From positions 1 through 35,343 of the forward strand of contig MGCF01000010.1 of the NCBI GenBank assembly GCA_001788495.1: 35,343 nt of DNA. Reading direction: 5' to 3'. This DNA is from Candidatus Rokubacteria bacterium RIFCSPLOWO2_02_FULL_73_56. Its GTDB lineage: Bacteria > Methylomirabilota > Methylomirabilia > Rokubacteriales > CSP1-6. Made by a program: the position numbers and the translations under genes. Shown one piece after another: positions 8,307 through 17,103 of the stretch (within the stretch, counting starts at the first letter, position 1; every line of letters starts with the position of its first letter). The notes beneath the pieces were generated by a model. That model had not been told where the DNA came from. It was given only the letters and a program-made list of their open reading frames with translations, and made no database searches.

Positions 8307-9302
8307 ATGAGACCTCTACGCATCTGGACGGCTGTGATGGCGCTCCTGTCGGTTCTCGGCGCCGGCGCGCTGATCGCCTCGGCGCAGCAACCCGTGAACC
8401 TGGCGTTCTCGACGCTCGGCCAGGGCACCGCCTGGTACGTCTACGGCGCGACGATGGCCAACCTCCTGCGTCAGACCCTGCCCGCGGGCTCGAACGTCGA
8501 CGTGAAGCCCTTCTCCGGCGGCGTCGGCAACGCCAAGCTCGTCGCCAAGAACGAGACGCCGCTCGGGCTCTCGTTCACGGTCACGAACCGCTGGGCCGCC
8601 GAGGGCAAGGAGGCGTACGACACGAAGCTCGAGAACCTGCGCGGCCTCGTGGGCGGCCTCGACACCTACTACCTCGTCGCGATCGCCGCGAAGAAGCTCG
8701 ACATCAACTCGCTCGCGGACATCAAGGCCCGCAAGGTGCCGGTCAAGCTCTACACGCTCCCGGTCGGCTCGCTCGGCGAGCTCGGCGCGCGGCAGCTCCT
8801 GCGCGAGTACGGGCTCGGCTACGCCGACCTCAAGAGCCTGGGCGGCTCGGCCACGCACGTCGGCTACAAGGTCATCGTGGACGGCATGAAGGACGGCCAC
8901 GGCGACCTGCTCATCGCGGTCATCACGCCCAAGCACCCGTCCATCACCGAGATCTCCACGTTCTCCGAGGTCAAGTTCCTGCCGGTCGACGCCGAGCGCG
9001 TCAAGGGGCTCGGCACCCTCGGCTACACGCCGCAGACGCTGCGGGCGGAGACGTTCAAGCGCCAGACGCAGCCGGTGGCCACGGTGGGCTTCCCGACCGT
9101 GCTGATCACGAACAAGGACCTGCCGGAGCCGATCGCGTACACCGTGACCAGGACGATCATCGAGAACAAGGACGCGCTCGTGCGCGGCCACGCCGGCCTC
9201 ACCGAGTTCGACCCGAAGACCGCCTGGACGCCCGAGAACGTCGGCCTGCCGCTCCACCCGGGCGCCGAGCGCGCGTACCGCGAGAAGGGGTGGATGAAAT
9301 AG
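8307..9302 (+). CDS. TAXI family TRAP transporter solute-binding protein
   Basis: The 331-residue precursor has an N-terminal signal peptide (charged MRPLRIW, hydrophobic AVMALLSVLGAGALIA, cleavage near SAQQ). The mature part begins with VNLAFSTLGQGTAWYVYGATMANLL, typical of the TAXI solute receptors of TRAP transporters. It binds an organic acid in the periplasm and passes it to the fused permease encoded at 13177. ATG 8307 is preferred over the in-frame GTG at 8301 because AAAGGAGG at 8292-8299 is 7 nt from the ATG and only 1 nt from the GTG. The next gene overlaps its end by 13 nt. The receptor and permease genes are separated by three enzyme genes, which ties those enzymes to the imported substrate. 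Confidence 0.88.
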   Translation: MRPLRIWTAVMALLSVLGAGALIASAQQPVNLAFSTLGQGTAWYVYGATMANLLRQTLPAGSNVDVKPFSGGVGNAKLVAKNETPLGLSFTVTNRWAAEGKEAYDTKLENLRGLVGGLDTYYLVAIAAKKLDINSLADIKARKVPVKLYTLPVGSLGELGARQLLREYGLGYADLKSLGGSATHVGYKVIVDGMKDGHGDLLIAVITPKHPSITEISTFSEVKFLPVDAERVKGLGTLGYTPQTLRAETFKRQTQPVATVGFPTVLITNKDLPEPIAYTVTRTIIENKDALVRGHAGLTEFDPKTAWTPENVGLPLHPGAERAYREKGWMK

Positions 9303-10315
9303 CCGCCGCTCCCGGGTCGCCGCTCGACGTCCACGCGCACTTCGTGCCTCCCCGGGCGCTCGAGGAGGCGCGGAGGCGCCCGGACGCGTACGGCGTCGGC
9401 GTCGAGACGCTCGCCGACGGGCGCCACCGCCTCGCGTTCCCGGGCGCGGGGTGGACGCGCCCGCTCGCGCCCAGGCTCGTCGAGCTCGGCGAGCGGCGGC
9501 GCGGGATGGCGGCGGCGGGCGTCGGGCAGCAGCTCGTCGCGCCCTGGATGGACGTCGTGGGCTACGGGCTCCCGCCCGAGGTGGGCGGGCGCTGGAGCCG
9601 GCTCCTCAACACGGCGCTCGCCGAGGCCCTCGCCGAGGACGGCTCGGGGGCCTTCGGGGGCGTGGCCACGGTGCCGCTGCAGGATCCGGCGGCGGCCGCG
9701 GCCGAGCTCGAGCACGCCGTCGGCGCGCTCGGGCTCTGCGGCGTCCAGATCGGGACCAACGTGCGCGGCGCGCCGCTCGGCGCCGCCGGGCTCGAGCCCT
9801 TCTGGGCCGCCGCGGTCGCCACGCGCACGCCGGTGATCCTCCACCCGTGGCACGTCGCGGGCGAGGACCGCCTCGGCGCGCACGGCCTGCTCCAGCTCCT
9901 CGGCTACCCGTTCGACACGACGCTCGCGGCGGCCTCGCTCGTCCTCGACGGCGTGGCCGACCGCTTCCCCGAGCTGGCCGTGATCCTCGTCCACGGCGGG
10001 GGCTTCTTCCCGTACCAGGCCGGCCGGCTCGAGCGCGGGCACCGGCTCGCGCAGGGGCCGGGGCGCGCGCCGCTCGACGCGCTCGGCTGGTTCTACTACG
10101 ACACGATCACGCACTGGGCGCCGCCGCTGCGCTACCTCGCCGAGGTCGCGGGCGCCGGGCGGCTCCTGCTCGGGAGCGACTACCCCTTCGACGTCGGCGA
10201 TCCCGACCCGGTCGGCTCGGTCCGCGGCGCGGGGCTCGGCGCGCCCGCGGAGCACGCCATCCTCGGCGCCACCGCCCGCGCGCTCTTCGGCTTCGCGCCG
10301 CCGGGCGGCCGATGA
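9290..10315 (+). CDS. Amidohydrolase family protein (ACMSD-like metal-dependent hydrolase/decarboxylase)
   Basis: The 341-residue protein belongs to the amidohydrolase_2 (PF04909) type. It has an N-terminal metal motif DVHAH (H15, H17), a mid-barrel ILHPWHVAG, LVHGGGFFPYQAGR, and GSDYPFDVGDP with the metal-binding aspartate. This order is shared by aminocarboxymuconate-semialdehyde decarboxylase and gamma-resorcylate decarboxylase relatives. It could therefore decarboxylate or hydrolyse a hydroxylated ring acid. No other in-frame start lies between GTG 9290 and the HxH motif, so the gene must overlap the TAXI gene by 13 nt. It ends in an ATGA overlap with the iron-sulfur subunit gene. Confidence 0.82.
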   Translation: MDEIAAAPGSPLDVHAHFVPPRALEEARRRPDAYGVGVETLADGRHRLAFPGAGWTRPLAPRLVELGERRRGMAAAGVGQQLVAPWMDVVGYGLPPEVGGRWSRLLNTALAEALAEDGSGAFGGVATVPLQDPAAAAAELEHAVGALGLCGVQIGTNVRGAPLGAAGLEPFWAAAVATRTPVILHPWHVAGEDRLGAHGLLQLLGYPFDTTLAAASLVLDGVADRFPELAVILVHGGGFFPYQAGRLERGHRLAQGPGRAPLDALGWFYYDTITHWAPPLRYLAEVAGAGRLLLGSDYPFDVGDPDPVGSVRGAGLGAPAEHAILGATARALFGFAPPGGR

Positions 10316-10794
10316 CGCGTCACGCGATCAGCGTGAGCGTCAACGGCGCGCCGCGCACGGCGACGGTGGACGCGCGCCTGAGCCTGCTCGACTGCCTGCG
10401 CGGGGAGTGGGGGCTCACCGGCACGCACGCCGGGTGCGAGCACGGTGTCTGCGGCGCGTGCACCGTGCTGCTCGACGGCGAGCCCGTGCGGAGCTGCCTC
10501 CTCCTCGCGGTCCAGGCCGCCGGCGCCCGGGTCACGACGATCGAGGGGCTCGCGCCGGCCGAGGACCTCCACCCGGTGCAGCAGGGGTTCTGGGAGTGCC
10601 ACGGGCTCCAGTGCGGGTTCTGCACGCCGGGCATGGTCCTCACGGCGGTGGACCTGCTCGCGCGCGTGCCCGATCCGAGCGAGGCCGAGATCCGCGCGGC
10701 GCTCGCGGGCAACCTCTGCATGTGCACCGGCTACGAGAACATCGTGCGCGCCGTGCGCTGGGCGGCCGCGCGCGCGCGGGAGGCGCGCGCGTGA
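10312..10794 (+). CDS. Molybdenum hydroxylase small subunit, two [2Fe-2S] clusters
   Basis: The 160-residue protein is a xanthine-dehydrogenase-family iron-sulfur subunit (CoxS/HcrC type). An N-terminal plant-ferredoxin fold binds the first cluster with C42, C47, C50 and C62. The helical C-terminal domain binds the second with C101, C104, C136 and C138 (QCGFCTPG and CMCTG). It passes electrons from the molybdenum site of the large subunit. The start ATG overlaps the amidohydrolase stop (ATGA), and the large subunit begins as GTGA on its own stop, so the pair is translated in a coupled, equimolar way. No FAD-subunit gene adjoins it. Confidence 0.93.
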   Translation: MTRHAISVSVNGAPRTATVDARLSLLDCLRGEWGLTGTHAGCEHGVCGACTVLLDGEPVRSCLLLAVQAAGARVTTIEGLAPAEDLHPVQQGFWECHGLQCGFCTPGMVLTAVDLLARVPDPSEAEIRAALAGNLCMCTGYENIVRAVRWAAARAREARA

Positions 10795-13184
10795 GCGACC
10801 ACGCGGCGCCCACCGGGTGGGTCGGCCGGCCGCTCAAGCGTCTCGAGGACCCGCGCTTCCTCCGGGGCCGCGCGACGTACATCGACGACCTCGCGCTGCC
10901 GGGGCTGCTCCACGTCGCGATGCTGCGGAGCCCCCATGCCCACGCGCGCATCCAGCGCCTCGACGCGAGCGCCGCGGCCGCCCTGCCGGGCGTGGCCGCC
11001 GTGCTCACCGGCGAGGACGTCGCGCGCGCGATGCCGCCGCTCCGCCCGCTCATCCCGATCCCGAACCCGCCGCGGACCTACCCGCTCGCGGTCGGCCGCG
11101 TGCGCTACGTCGGCGAGCCCCTCGCGGCGGTCGCCGCGTGCGACCGCGCGACGGCGGAGGACGCCGTCGAGCTGATCCGCGCGGAGTACGAGCGGCTGCC
11201 CGCGGTGGTGGATCCCGAGCGCGCGCTCGCGCCCGACGCGCCCGTGCTCTTCGAGGAGATGGGGAGCAACGTGCTCTGGCACGACACGTTCGTCTACGGC
11301 GACGTGGACGGCGCCTTCGCGGCCGCGCGCCACGTGGTCCGCGAGCGCTTCACGATCCATCGCTACGTCTCGACCGCGCTCGAGACGTTCGGCGTGATCG
11401 CCCAGGTCGAGCCCGGGACCGGCCTCGTCACGATCTGGAGCAACGACCAGCGCCCCGGCCTCACGAGCGGCGTGGTGGCGGCGGCGCTCGGCGTCCCGCA
11501 GAACCGGCTGCGGCTGCTCGCGCTCGACATCGGCGGCGGCTTCGGCAACAAGCGGAAGGCGCCGTACCTGATCCTGGCGGCGCTGCTCGCGCGCGCGACC
11601 GGCCGGCCCGTGAAGTACGTGGAGGACCGCCGCGAGAACCTCGCGGCGCTCGCGCACGCGGCGAACGGCGTGATGGAGGCGGCGCTCGCGCTCGACGGCG
11701 ACGGGCGCTTCCTGGCGATCGCGCTCCGCGACGTCGTGGACGAGGGCGCGAACCTCCAGAACCCGACGCTGCACAGCCTGCTGAAGCTCGGCAACATCGT
11801 GAACTGCTACCGGATCGGCGCCGTCCGCTTCGAGGCGTACTCGGTGCTGACCACCAAGTGTCCGTCGGGCGCCAACCGCGGCATCGGCAAGCCGGCGATG
11901 TGCTTCGCGATCGAGCGCCTGGTGGACCTCGCGGCGCGCCGGCTCGGGCGCGACCCCGCGGACCTCCGCCTGGCGAACTTCATCCAGCCCTCGGAGCTCC
12001 CGTGGGAGACGCCGGTGGGCGCCTCGTACGACAGCGGCGACTTCCCCGAGACGCTGCGTCGCGCGCTCGCGCTCGCCGACTACGAGGGGCTGCGCGCGGC
12101 GCAGGCCGCGGCGCGGCGCGAGGGGCGCCTGCTGGGCATCGGCATCGCCGCGGCCATCGAGCCGGGCACCTCGAACCTGTCGTCCTACATGCTCGCGACC
12201 GGCACGGGCGGCACCTCGGGCGTGGGCGAGGCCGCGCTCGTGCGCGTCGAGCTCGACGGCAGCGTGCGCGTGGCGACCGGCAACGTCGCGAGCGGCCAGG
12301 GCTACCCGACCGTGGTCGCGCAGATCGTCGCCGACGAGCTCGGCGTCACGCCGCCGGACGTCGTCGTGAGCCCGTGGTTCGACTCGCACGAGAACCCGTG
12401 GATGTTCTCCTCCGGCAGCTTCTCGAACAAGTTCTCGGGCACCGACACCGGTGCGATCGTCGGCGCGGCGCGCGCGGTGCGCGACAAGATCCTGGCGCTC
12501 GCGGCGCACCTGCTCGAGGCGGCGCCGGCCGACCTCGAGCTCCGCGACGGCGCGGCCGCCGTCCGCGGCGCGCCGGACCGGCGCGTGACGCTCGCCCAGG
12601 TGGCGAGCGTGGCCTACCGGGACCTGCTCGCGCTCCCGCCCGGCGCGGCCGGCGGACTCGAGGCGCGGTACTACTACGTCCACCCCGCGGCGACCCGGCC
12701 CGACGCGGCCCGGCGCGTCGGGGTCCAGCTCACGTTCTCGAACTCGGCGCACGTCGTGGCGGTGGAGCTGGACCGCGCGACCGGCGCGCTCCGCTTCCTC
12801 GCGTACGCGATCGCCCACGACTGCGGGCGCGAGATCAACCCGCTGCTGGTCGAGGGGATGGTCCACGGCTCGACGGCCCACGGGATCGGCGCGACGCTGC
12901 TCGAGGAGTTCGTGTACGACGACGAGGGCCAGCTGCTCACGACGACGTTCCTGGACTACCTGAAGCCGACGGCCCTGGACGTGCCGCCGTTCCGCGTCGC
13001 GGCGCTCGAGTCGCCGACGCCACGCACCGCGCTCGGCGCCAAGGGGGTGGGCGAGGGCGGCGCGATCCCCTCGCTCGCCGCCATCGCCAACGCGGTGGAG
13101 GACGCGCTCGCGCCCCTCGGCGTCACGCTCCCGCGGCTGCCCCTGACCCCGGAGCGCCTCTGGGAGGCCATCCGCCGTGCCTGA
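10791..13184 (+). CDS. Molybdenum hydroxylase large subunit, xanthine dehydrogenase family
   Basis: The 797-residue protein is a complete molybdopterin-binding subunit. It starts with GRPLKRLEDPRFLRGRATYIDDL, has the DIGGGFGNKRK molybdopterin loop and an SGQGYPTVVAQI segment, and ends with GAKGVGEGGAIPS carrying the expected catalytic glutamate. It should hydroxylate a ring or side-chain carbon using water. Two usual motifs differ: the region normally reading roughly 'MEPRGAVA' is ALETFGVIA, and the loop corresponding to the Cox AYxCSFR/AYRGAGR motif is GANRGIGKP. This places it outside true CO dehydrogenase, with a substrate I cannot name. There is no TAT-like leader. The 8-nt overlap with the TRAP permease gene suggests the enzyme acts on the imported compound. 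Confidence 0.88.
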   Translation: MSDHAAPTGWVGRPLKRLEDPRFLRGRATYIDDLALPGLLHVAMLRSPHAHARIQRLDASAAAALPGVAAVLTGEDVARAMPPLRPLIPIPNPPRTYPLAVGRVRYVGEPLAAVAACDRATAEDAVELIRAEYERLPAVVDPERALAPDAPVLFEEMGSNVLWHDTFVYGDVDGAFAAARHVVRERFTIHRYVSTALETFGVIAQVEPGTGLVTIWSNDQRPGLTSGVVAAALGVPQNRLRLLALDIGGGFGNKRKAPYLILAALLARATGRPVKYVEDRRENLAALAHAANGVMEAALALDGDGRFLAIALRDVVDEGANLQNPTLHSLLKLGNIVNCYRIGAVRFEAYSVLTTKCPSGANRGIGKPAMCFAIERLVDLAARRLGRDPADLRLANFIQPSELPWETPVGASYDSGDFPETLRRALALADYEGLRAAQAAARREGRLLGIGIAAAIEPGTSNLSSYMLATGTGGTSGVGEAALVRVELDGSVRVATGNVASGQGYPTVVAQIVADELGVTPPDVVVSPWFDSHENPWMFSSGSFSNKFSGTDTGAIVGAARAVRDKILALAAHLLEAAPADLELRDGAAAVRGAPDRRVTLAQVASVAYRDLLALPPGAAGGLEARYYYVHPAATRPDAARRVGVQLTFSNSAHVVAVELDRATGALRFLAYAIAHDCGREINPLLVEGMVHGSTAHGIGATLLEEFVYDDEGQLLTTTFLDYLKPTALDVPPFRVAALESPTPRTALGAKGVGEGGAIPSLAAIANAVEDALAPLGVTLPRLPLTPERLWEAIRRA

Positions 13185-15048
13185 CCTCCGCTCGCCGCGC
13201 GCGTGGCTGGCGATCGTCTGGTCGCTCTTCCAGCTCTACACCGCGAAGCAGGGCATGTTCGACCTGATGATCCAGCTGCCGGTCCACGTCGCGTTCGCGA
13301 CCGCGCTCGGCTTCCTGACGCCCGCCTCGGCCGCGCCGCTCCCGGCCCGGCGGCGCGCGCTCGACGGCCTCGGGGCGCTGGCCGCGCTCGCCTGCGGCGC
13401 CCACTTCGTGGCGTGGAACCGCCTCATCGTCACGCGCATGGCGATGGTGGACGACCCGCGGACGCTCGACGTCGCGGTGTCGATCCTGTTCATGCTGCTG
13501 CTGCTCGAGGTCTCGCGCCGGCACATCGGCAGCGCGCTGGTCGTGCTGGCGCTCGTGTTCGTCGCCTACGCGTTCGCGGGGCCCTGGCTGCCGGGCTTCC
13601 TCTCGCACGGCGGCGTCCTGGCGCTCAAGTTCGTCGACCTCCAGATGCTGACGGTCGAGGGCGTGTTCGGCATCCCGACGCTGGTGTCCGCGACGTACAT
13701 CTTCCTCTTCGTCGTCTTCGGCGCGGTGATGATGCACGGGGGCCTGCTCCGGTTCTTCACCGACATCGCGCTCGCGCTCGCGGGCGGCACGCGCGGCGGC
13801 GCGGGCAAGGTCGCGGTCATCTCGAGCGGGCTCTTCGGCACCGTGAACGGCAGCGCGATCGCCAACGCGGTGACGACGGGCTCGTTCACGATCCCGCTGA
13901 TGATCCGTGCCGGGTACCGGCCGGAGTTCGCCGCCGGCGTGGAGGCGACGGCCTCGATGGGCGGGCAGCTCATTCCGCCGGTCATGGGCGCCGCCGCGTT
14001 CATCATGGCCGAGACGCTCGGCCTGCCGTACTGGTCGGTGGTCGTCTCCGCGGCGATCCCGGGCGTGCTCTACTTCATCGCGGTCGGCACGATGGTCCAC
14101 TTCGAGGCGGCGCGGCAGGGCCTGCCCGTGTTCTCGCGCGCCGACCTGCCGCGGCCCCTGGCGGTGCTGCGGCGCGACTTCCATCTGCTCGCGGGCCCGG
14201 CCGTCCTCCTCTGGTACCTCGTCGCCGGCGCCTCGCCGCTCTTCGCCGGCTTCTGGGCCCTCGTGGTCGCGGTGGTCGCGAGCTGGGTACGGCGCGAGAC
14301 GCGGATCGGACCCGCGAAGATCCTGACCGTGCTGGTGGACGGCGCGCAGAACGCGATGCCGGTGGCGCTCGCCTGCGCGACCGTGGGCATCGTGGTCGGC
14401 GTCGTGTCGATCACGGGACTCGGCCTCAAGCTCGCGAGCGGCATCGTCGGCGTCGCGCAGGGGAGCCTGCTCGTGACGCTGCTGCTCACGATGGTCGCGG
14501 CGCTCGTGCTCGGCACGGGGCTGCCGACCTCGGCGACGTACATCATCACCTCGATCATGGCCGCGCCGGCGCTGGTGCAGCTCGGCGTCCCCGTGCTCGC
14601 GGCCCACATGTTCGTCTTCTACTTCGGGATCCTCGCCGACCTCACGCCGCCGACCGCGATCTCGACCTACGCGACCTCGTCGATCGCGGGCGCCGACGTC
14701 TGGCGCACCCAGTGGCTCGCGATGATGCTGGCGCTCTCGGGCTTCATCATCCCGTTCAGCTTCGCCTACGACCCCGCGCTGCTGCTGCTCGGCTCGGGCG
14801 TGCCGCACATTGCGCTGCGGACGGCGGCGGCGGCGCTCGGGATCGTGATGCTCGGCGCCGGGTTGATCGGCTACCTCCGCGGCCCCGCGCGGCTCTGGGA
14901 GCGCGTGGCGCTGCTGACGGGCGCGGCCCTGCTCATCTTCCCGGGCACGCTCGCGGACGTCCTCGGCGTCGCCTGCGGCGCGGCCGTGTGGCTGGTGCAG
15001 GGCGCTCGCCGCCCCGCGGCCTCTGCCCGGGCGCCCGGCGGGGAGTGA
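13177..15048 (+). CDS. TRAP transporter fused permease (DctQ-DctM type, TAXI system)
   Basis: This is a 623-residue integral membrane protein. The N-terminal hydrophobic block of about four segments (residues about 5-130) corresponds to the small DctQ-like part. The rest is a DctM-like large permease containing GTVNGSAIANAVTTGSFTIPLMIRAGYRP and MGGQLIPPVMGAAAFIMAE, plus a second inverted half with GTGLPTSATYIITSIMAAPALVQLG and ADLTPPTAIS, signatures of the fused TRAP permeases that pair with TAXI receptors. It imports an organic acid driven by an ion gradient. The start is GTG 13177, with GGGAGG 9 nt upstream, and it overlaps the hydroxylase gene by 8 nt. A short extra hydrophobic tail follows the DctM part. 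Confidence 0.9.
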   Translation: MPDLRSPRAWLAIVWSLFQLYTAKQGMFDLMIQLPVHVAFATALGFLTPASAAPLPARRRALDGLGALAALACGAHFVAWNRLIVTRMAMVDDPRTLDVAVSILFMLLLLEVSRRHIGSALVVLALVFVAYAFAGPWLPGFLSHGGVLALKFVDLQMLTVEGVFGIPTLVSATYIFLFVVFGAVMMHGGLLRFFTDIALALAGGTRGGAGKVAVISSGLFGTVNGSAIANAVTTGSFTIPLMIRAGYRPEFAAGVEATASMGGQLIPPVMGAAAFIMAETLGLPYWSVVVSAAIPGVLYFIAVGTMVHFEAARQGLPVFSRADLPRPLAVLRRDFHLLAGPAVLLWYLVAGASPLFAGFWALVVAVVASWVRRETRIGPAKILTVLVDGAQNAMPVALACATVGIVVGVVSITGLGLKLASGIVGVAQGSLLVTLLLTMVAALVLGTGLPTSATYIITSIMAAPALVQLGVPVLAAHMFVFYFGILADLTPPTAISTYATSSIAGADVWRTQWLAMMLALSGFIIPFSFAYDPALLLLGSGVPHIALRTAAAALGIVMLGAGLIGYLRGPARLWERVALLTGAALLIFPGTLADVLGVACGAAVWLVQGARRPAASARAPGGE

Positions 15049-15092
15049 TACGATCTCGGCGCCGGCCGTGCGGGCAGGGAGGACGTGAGCTC

Positions 15093-16583
15093 ATGGGCTT
15101 CATGGACATGCGCGAATGGATGCGGCGCCTCGACAAGGAAGGGGAGCTCCGGCGGATCACCGCCGAGGTCGACTGGGACCGCGAGCTCGGCGCGGTCACG
15201 CGCCGAGCGCTCGAGCGGAAGGGCCCCGCGCTCCTCTTCGAGCGGATCACCGGGTACACGGCCGGGCGCTGCACGAAGCTCCTGACGAGCGCGCTCGGCA
15301 GCCGCGCGCGCCTGGCGCTCGCGCTCGGGTTTCCGCGGGACGCGTCGAACGCGGACCTGGTCCGGCACGTGATGCAGAAGAACCGCGAGACGCTCCCGCC
15401 CCGGCTCGTGGCCGCGGGGCCCGTGAAGGACGTGGTCCTGCGCGGCGCGCAGATCGACCAGACCGAGTTCCCCGTCCCCAGGTGGCACTACCTCGAGGGC
15501 GGGCGCTACATCCACACGTTCTCCGGGATCGTCACGCGGGACCCCGAAACGCGCGTGATGAACGTCGGCATCTACCGCGGGATGATCGGCCAGCGGGACA
15601 CGACGCCGTTCCTGCTGATCAAGGGCGGGCAGCACTGGGGCGCGCACTTCCTGAAGTACGCCGAGCGCGGCGAGCCGATGCCCGTCGCGTGTGTGATCGG
15701 CTGGGACCCGATCATGCCGTTCCTGGCGGGCTCGCCGATTCCCGCGGGCGTCTGCGAGTGGGACGTGATGGGCGCCTATCGCGGCGAGCCGGCCGAGCTG
15801 GTGCGCTGCGAGACGGTGGACCTCGAGGTCCCGGCGAGCGCCGAGATCGTGGTCGAGGGGTTCATCAGCGACGACCCGGCGACGTACGAGACCGAGGGGC
15901 CGTTCGGCGAGTTCACGGGCTACGTGTCCGACCTCCCGACGCCCCGGCCCACGATGCGGATCTCCTGCATCACGCACCGGCGCGACCCGGTCTTCCGCGG
16001 CAGCCTCGAGGGCACGCTGCCCGGCTCGTACAGCGAGAACAGCGTGATGTCCTCGGTGCAGCGCGCGGCGATCGCCTGGAACATCCTCACGCAGGCGGGG
16101 ATCCCGGGCGTCCTCGACGTCTTCGTCCCGCCGATCACGAACGGCGTGAACATCGTCGTCCAGATCAAGAAGGCCTACCAGGGCCAGCCCAAGCAGATCG
16201 CCGCCGCGCTCTGGGGAAACAGCGCCGCCCAGTACCGCTACAAGCACGTGACGGTCGTCGAGGAGGACATCGACCCCTCGTCCTACGAGCAGGTGGACTG
16301 GGCCTTCGCCCACCGCGTGAACGCGGGCGAGGACGGGCTCGTGATCTTCCCGGGCATCTTCGGCTCGCCGATCGACCCGAGCACGCCGCTCGAGGACCGC
16401 AACGTCGCGCAGCTCGGCACCGGCCTCTGGAACCGGGTGCTGATCGACGCCACGCGCTCGTGGCGGTTCGCCCGGCGGCCGGAGTGGGGGGGCGAGCGCT
16501 TCCCGCGCACGGTGCGGCCGGCGCCCGAGGACGAGGCGCGCGTGCGCGCGCGCTGGCAGGAGCTGGGCCTCGGGGACCTCTAG
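15093..16583 (+). CDS. UbiD family prenylated-FMN-dependent decarboxylase
   Basis: The 496-residue protein is a full-length UbiD-type (de)carboxylase. Cofactor-site residues are visible as MNVGIYR (N157, R162) and as the catalytic acid pair in ETEGPFGEF (E268 and E273). With R162 this gives the E-R-E triad described for Fdc1 (R173, E277, E282 there). Late motifs [11 protein letters not shown] and an RFPRTVRP-like tail also fit. It removes or adds a carboxyl group on an aromatic or enoic acid using prenylated FMN. The flavin prenyltransferase UbiX needed to make the cofactor is not in the window. ATG 15093 is chosen with AGGGAGG 10 nt upstream. The 44-bp gap before it is the largest between neighbouring genes of this array, and I see no convincing promoter there. 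Confidence 0.9.
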   Translation: MGFMDMREWMRRLDKEGELRRITAEVDWDRELGAVTRRALERKGPALLFERITGYTAGRCTKLLTSALGSRARLALALGFPRDASNADLVRHVMQKNRETLPPRLVAAGPVKDVVLRGAQIDQTEFPVPRWHYLEGGRYIHTFSGIVTRDPETRVMNVGIYRGMIGQRDTTPFLLIKGGQHWGAHFLKYAERGEPMPVACVIGWDPIMPFLAGSPIPAGVCEWDVMGAYRGEPAELVRCETVDLEVPASAEIVVEGFISDDPATYETEGPFGEFTGYVSDLPTPRPTMRISCITHRRDPVFRGSLEGTLPGSYSENSVMSSVQRAAIAWNILTQAGIPGVLDVFVPPITNGVNIVVQIKKAYQGQPKQIAAALWGNSAAQYRYKHVTVVEEDIDPSSYEQVDWAFAHRVNAGEDGLVIFPGIFGSPIDPSTPLEDRNVAQLGTGLWNRVLIDATRSWRFARRPEWGGERFPRTVRPAPEDEARVRARWQELGLGDL

Positions 16584-16593
16584 CCCGCGTGAC

Positions 16594-17061
16594 GTGATCG
16601 CGATCGTCCGCGCGGCCGGGCCCGAGCAGGTCGAGCAGGCGCGCGGGCTCTTCCGCGAGTACCAGGCCGCGCTCGGCATCGACCTTGGCTTCCAGGGGTT
16701 CCCCGCGGAGGTCGCGGGCCTGCCCGGCGCCTACGCGCCGCCCTCGGGGGTCCTGCTGCTGGCCCTCGACGGGCCGCGGCCCGTCGGCTGCGTCGCCCTG
16801 CGGCGCCTCGAGCCGGGCGTCGGCGAGATGAAGCGGCTCTACGTGCGCGCGGAGGCGCGGGGCAAGGGGCTCGGCCGCCGGCTCGTCGAGGCGATCGTCG
16901 CCGAGGCGCGCGGGCTCGGCTACGCGCGCATGCGCCTGGACACGCTGCCGTTCATGCGCGAGGCGATCGCGCTCTACCGCGCGCTCGGCTTCGTCGAGAT
17001 CCCCCCGTACACGGTGAACCCCGAGCCGGGCGCGCTCTTCCTCGAGCTCGCGCTCGCCTGA
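16594..17061 (+). CDS. GNAT family N-acetyltransferase
   Basis: The 155-residue protein has the acetyl-CoA-binding GNAT core: [23 protein letters not shown], with the RxxGxG/A pyrophosphate loop, then [27 protein letters not shown], the usual motif B. The N-terminal half ([27 protein letters not shown]) matches the common stand-alone acetyltransferases near aromatic operons. Substrate is unknown. GTG 16594 begins 10 bp after the UbiD stop. No strong ribosome site is visible, so translation may depend on read-on from ubiD. It is the last plus-strand gene before a convergent MFS gene, with a small hairpin between them. Confidence 0.85.
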   Translation: MIAIVRAAGPEQVEQARGLFREYQAALGIDLGFQGFPAEVAGLPGAYAPPSGVLLLALDGPRPVGCVALRRLEPGVGEMKRLYVRAEARGKGLGRRLVEAIVAEARGLGYARMRLDTLPFMREAIALYRALGFVEIPPYTVNPEPGALFLELALA

Positions 17062-17073
17062 CGTGACGTTGGG

Positions 17074-17092
17074 GGGAGCGCCTGCTGCTCCC
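17074..17092. terminator. Possible shared terminator hairpin between convergent genes
   Basis: In the 42-bp gap between the plus-strand acetyltransferase and the minus-strand MFS gene, GGGAGC (17074-17079) and GCTCCC (17087-17092) form a perfect 6-bp stem with a 7-nt loop. There is no T tract on either side, so intrinsic termination would be weak. Position between convergent genes is the main support. Confidence 0.35.
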
Positions 17093-17103
17093 GCCCCCGC
17101 GGC

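Noticed and set aside
10731-12881. A 716-codon open frame on the minus strand, with many similar long antisense frames over other genes
   Set aside because: It lies opposite a well-supported molybdenum hydroxylase gene. Its translation is rich in Arg, Ala, Asp and Val with no motifs, as expected from GC-rich third positions.
10312-13184. Naming the two-subunit hydroxylase as CO dehydrogenase (coxSL) because of the CoxG-like gene
   Set aside because: The Cox active-site loop is absent, no coxM is present, and CoxG relatives accompany many non-CO enzymes.
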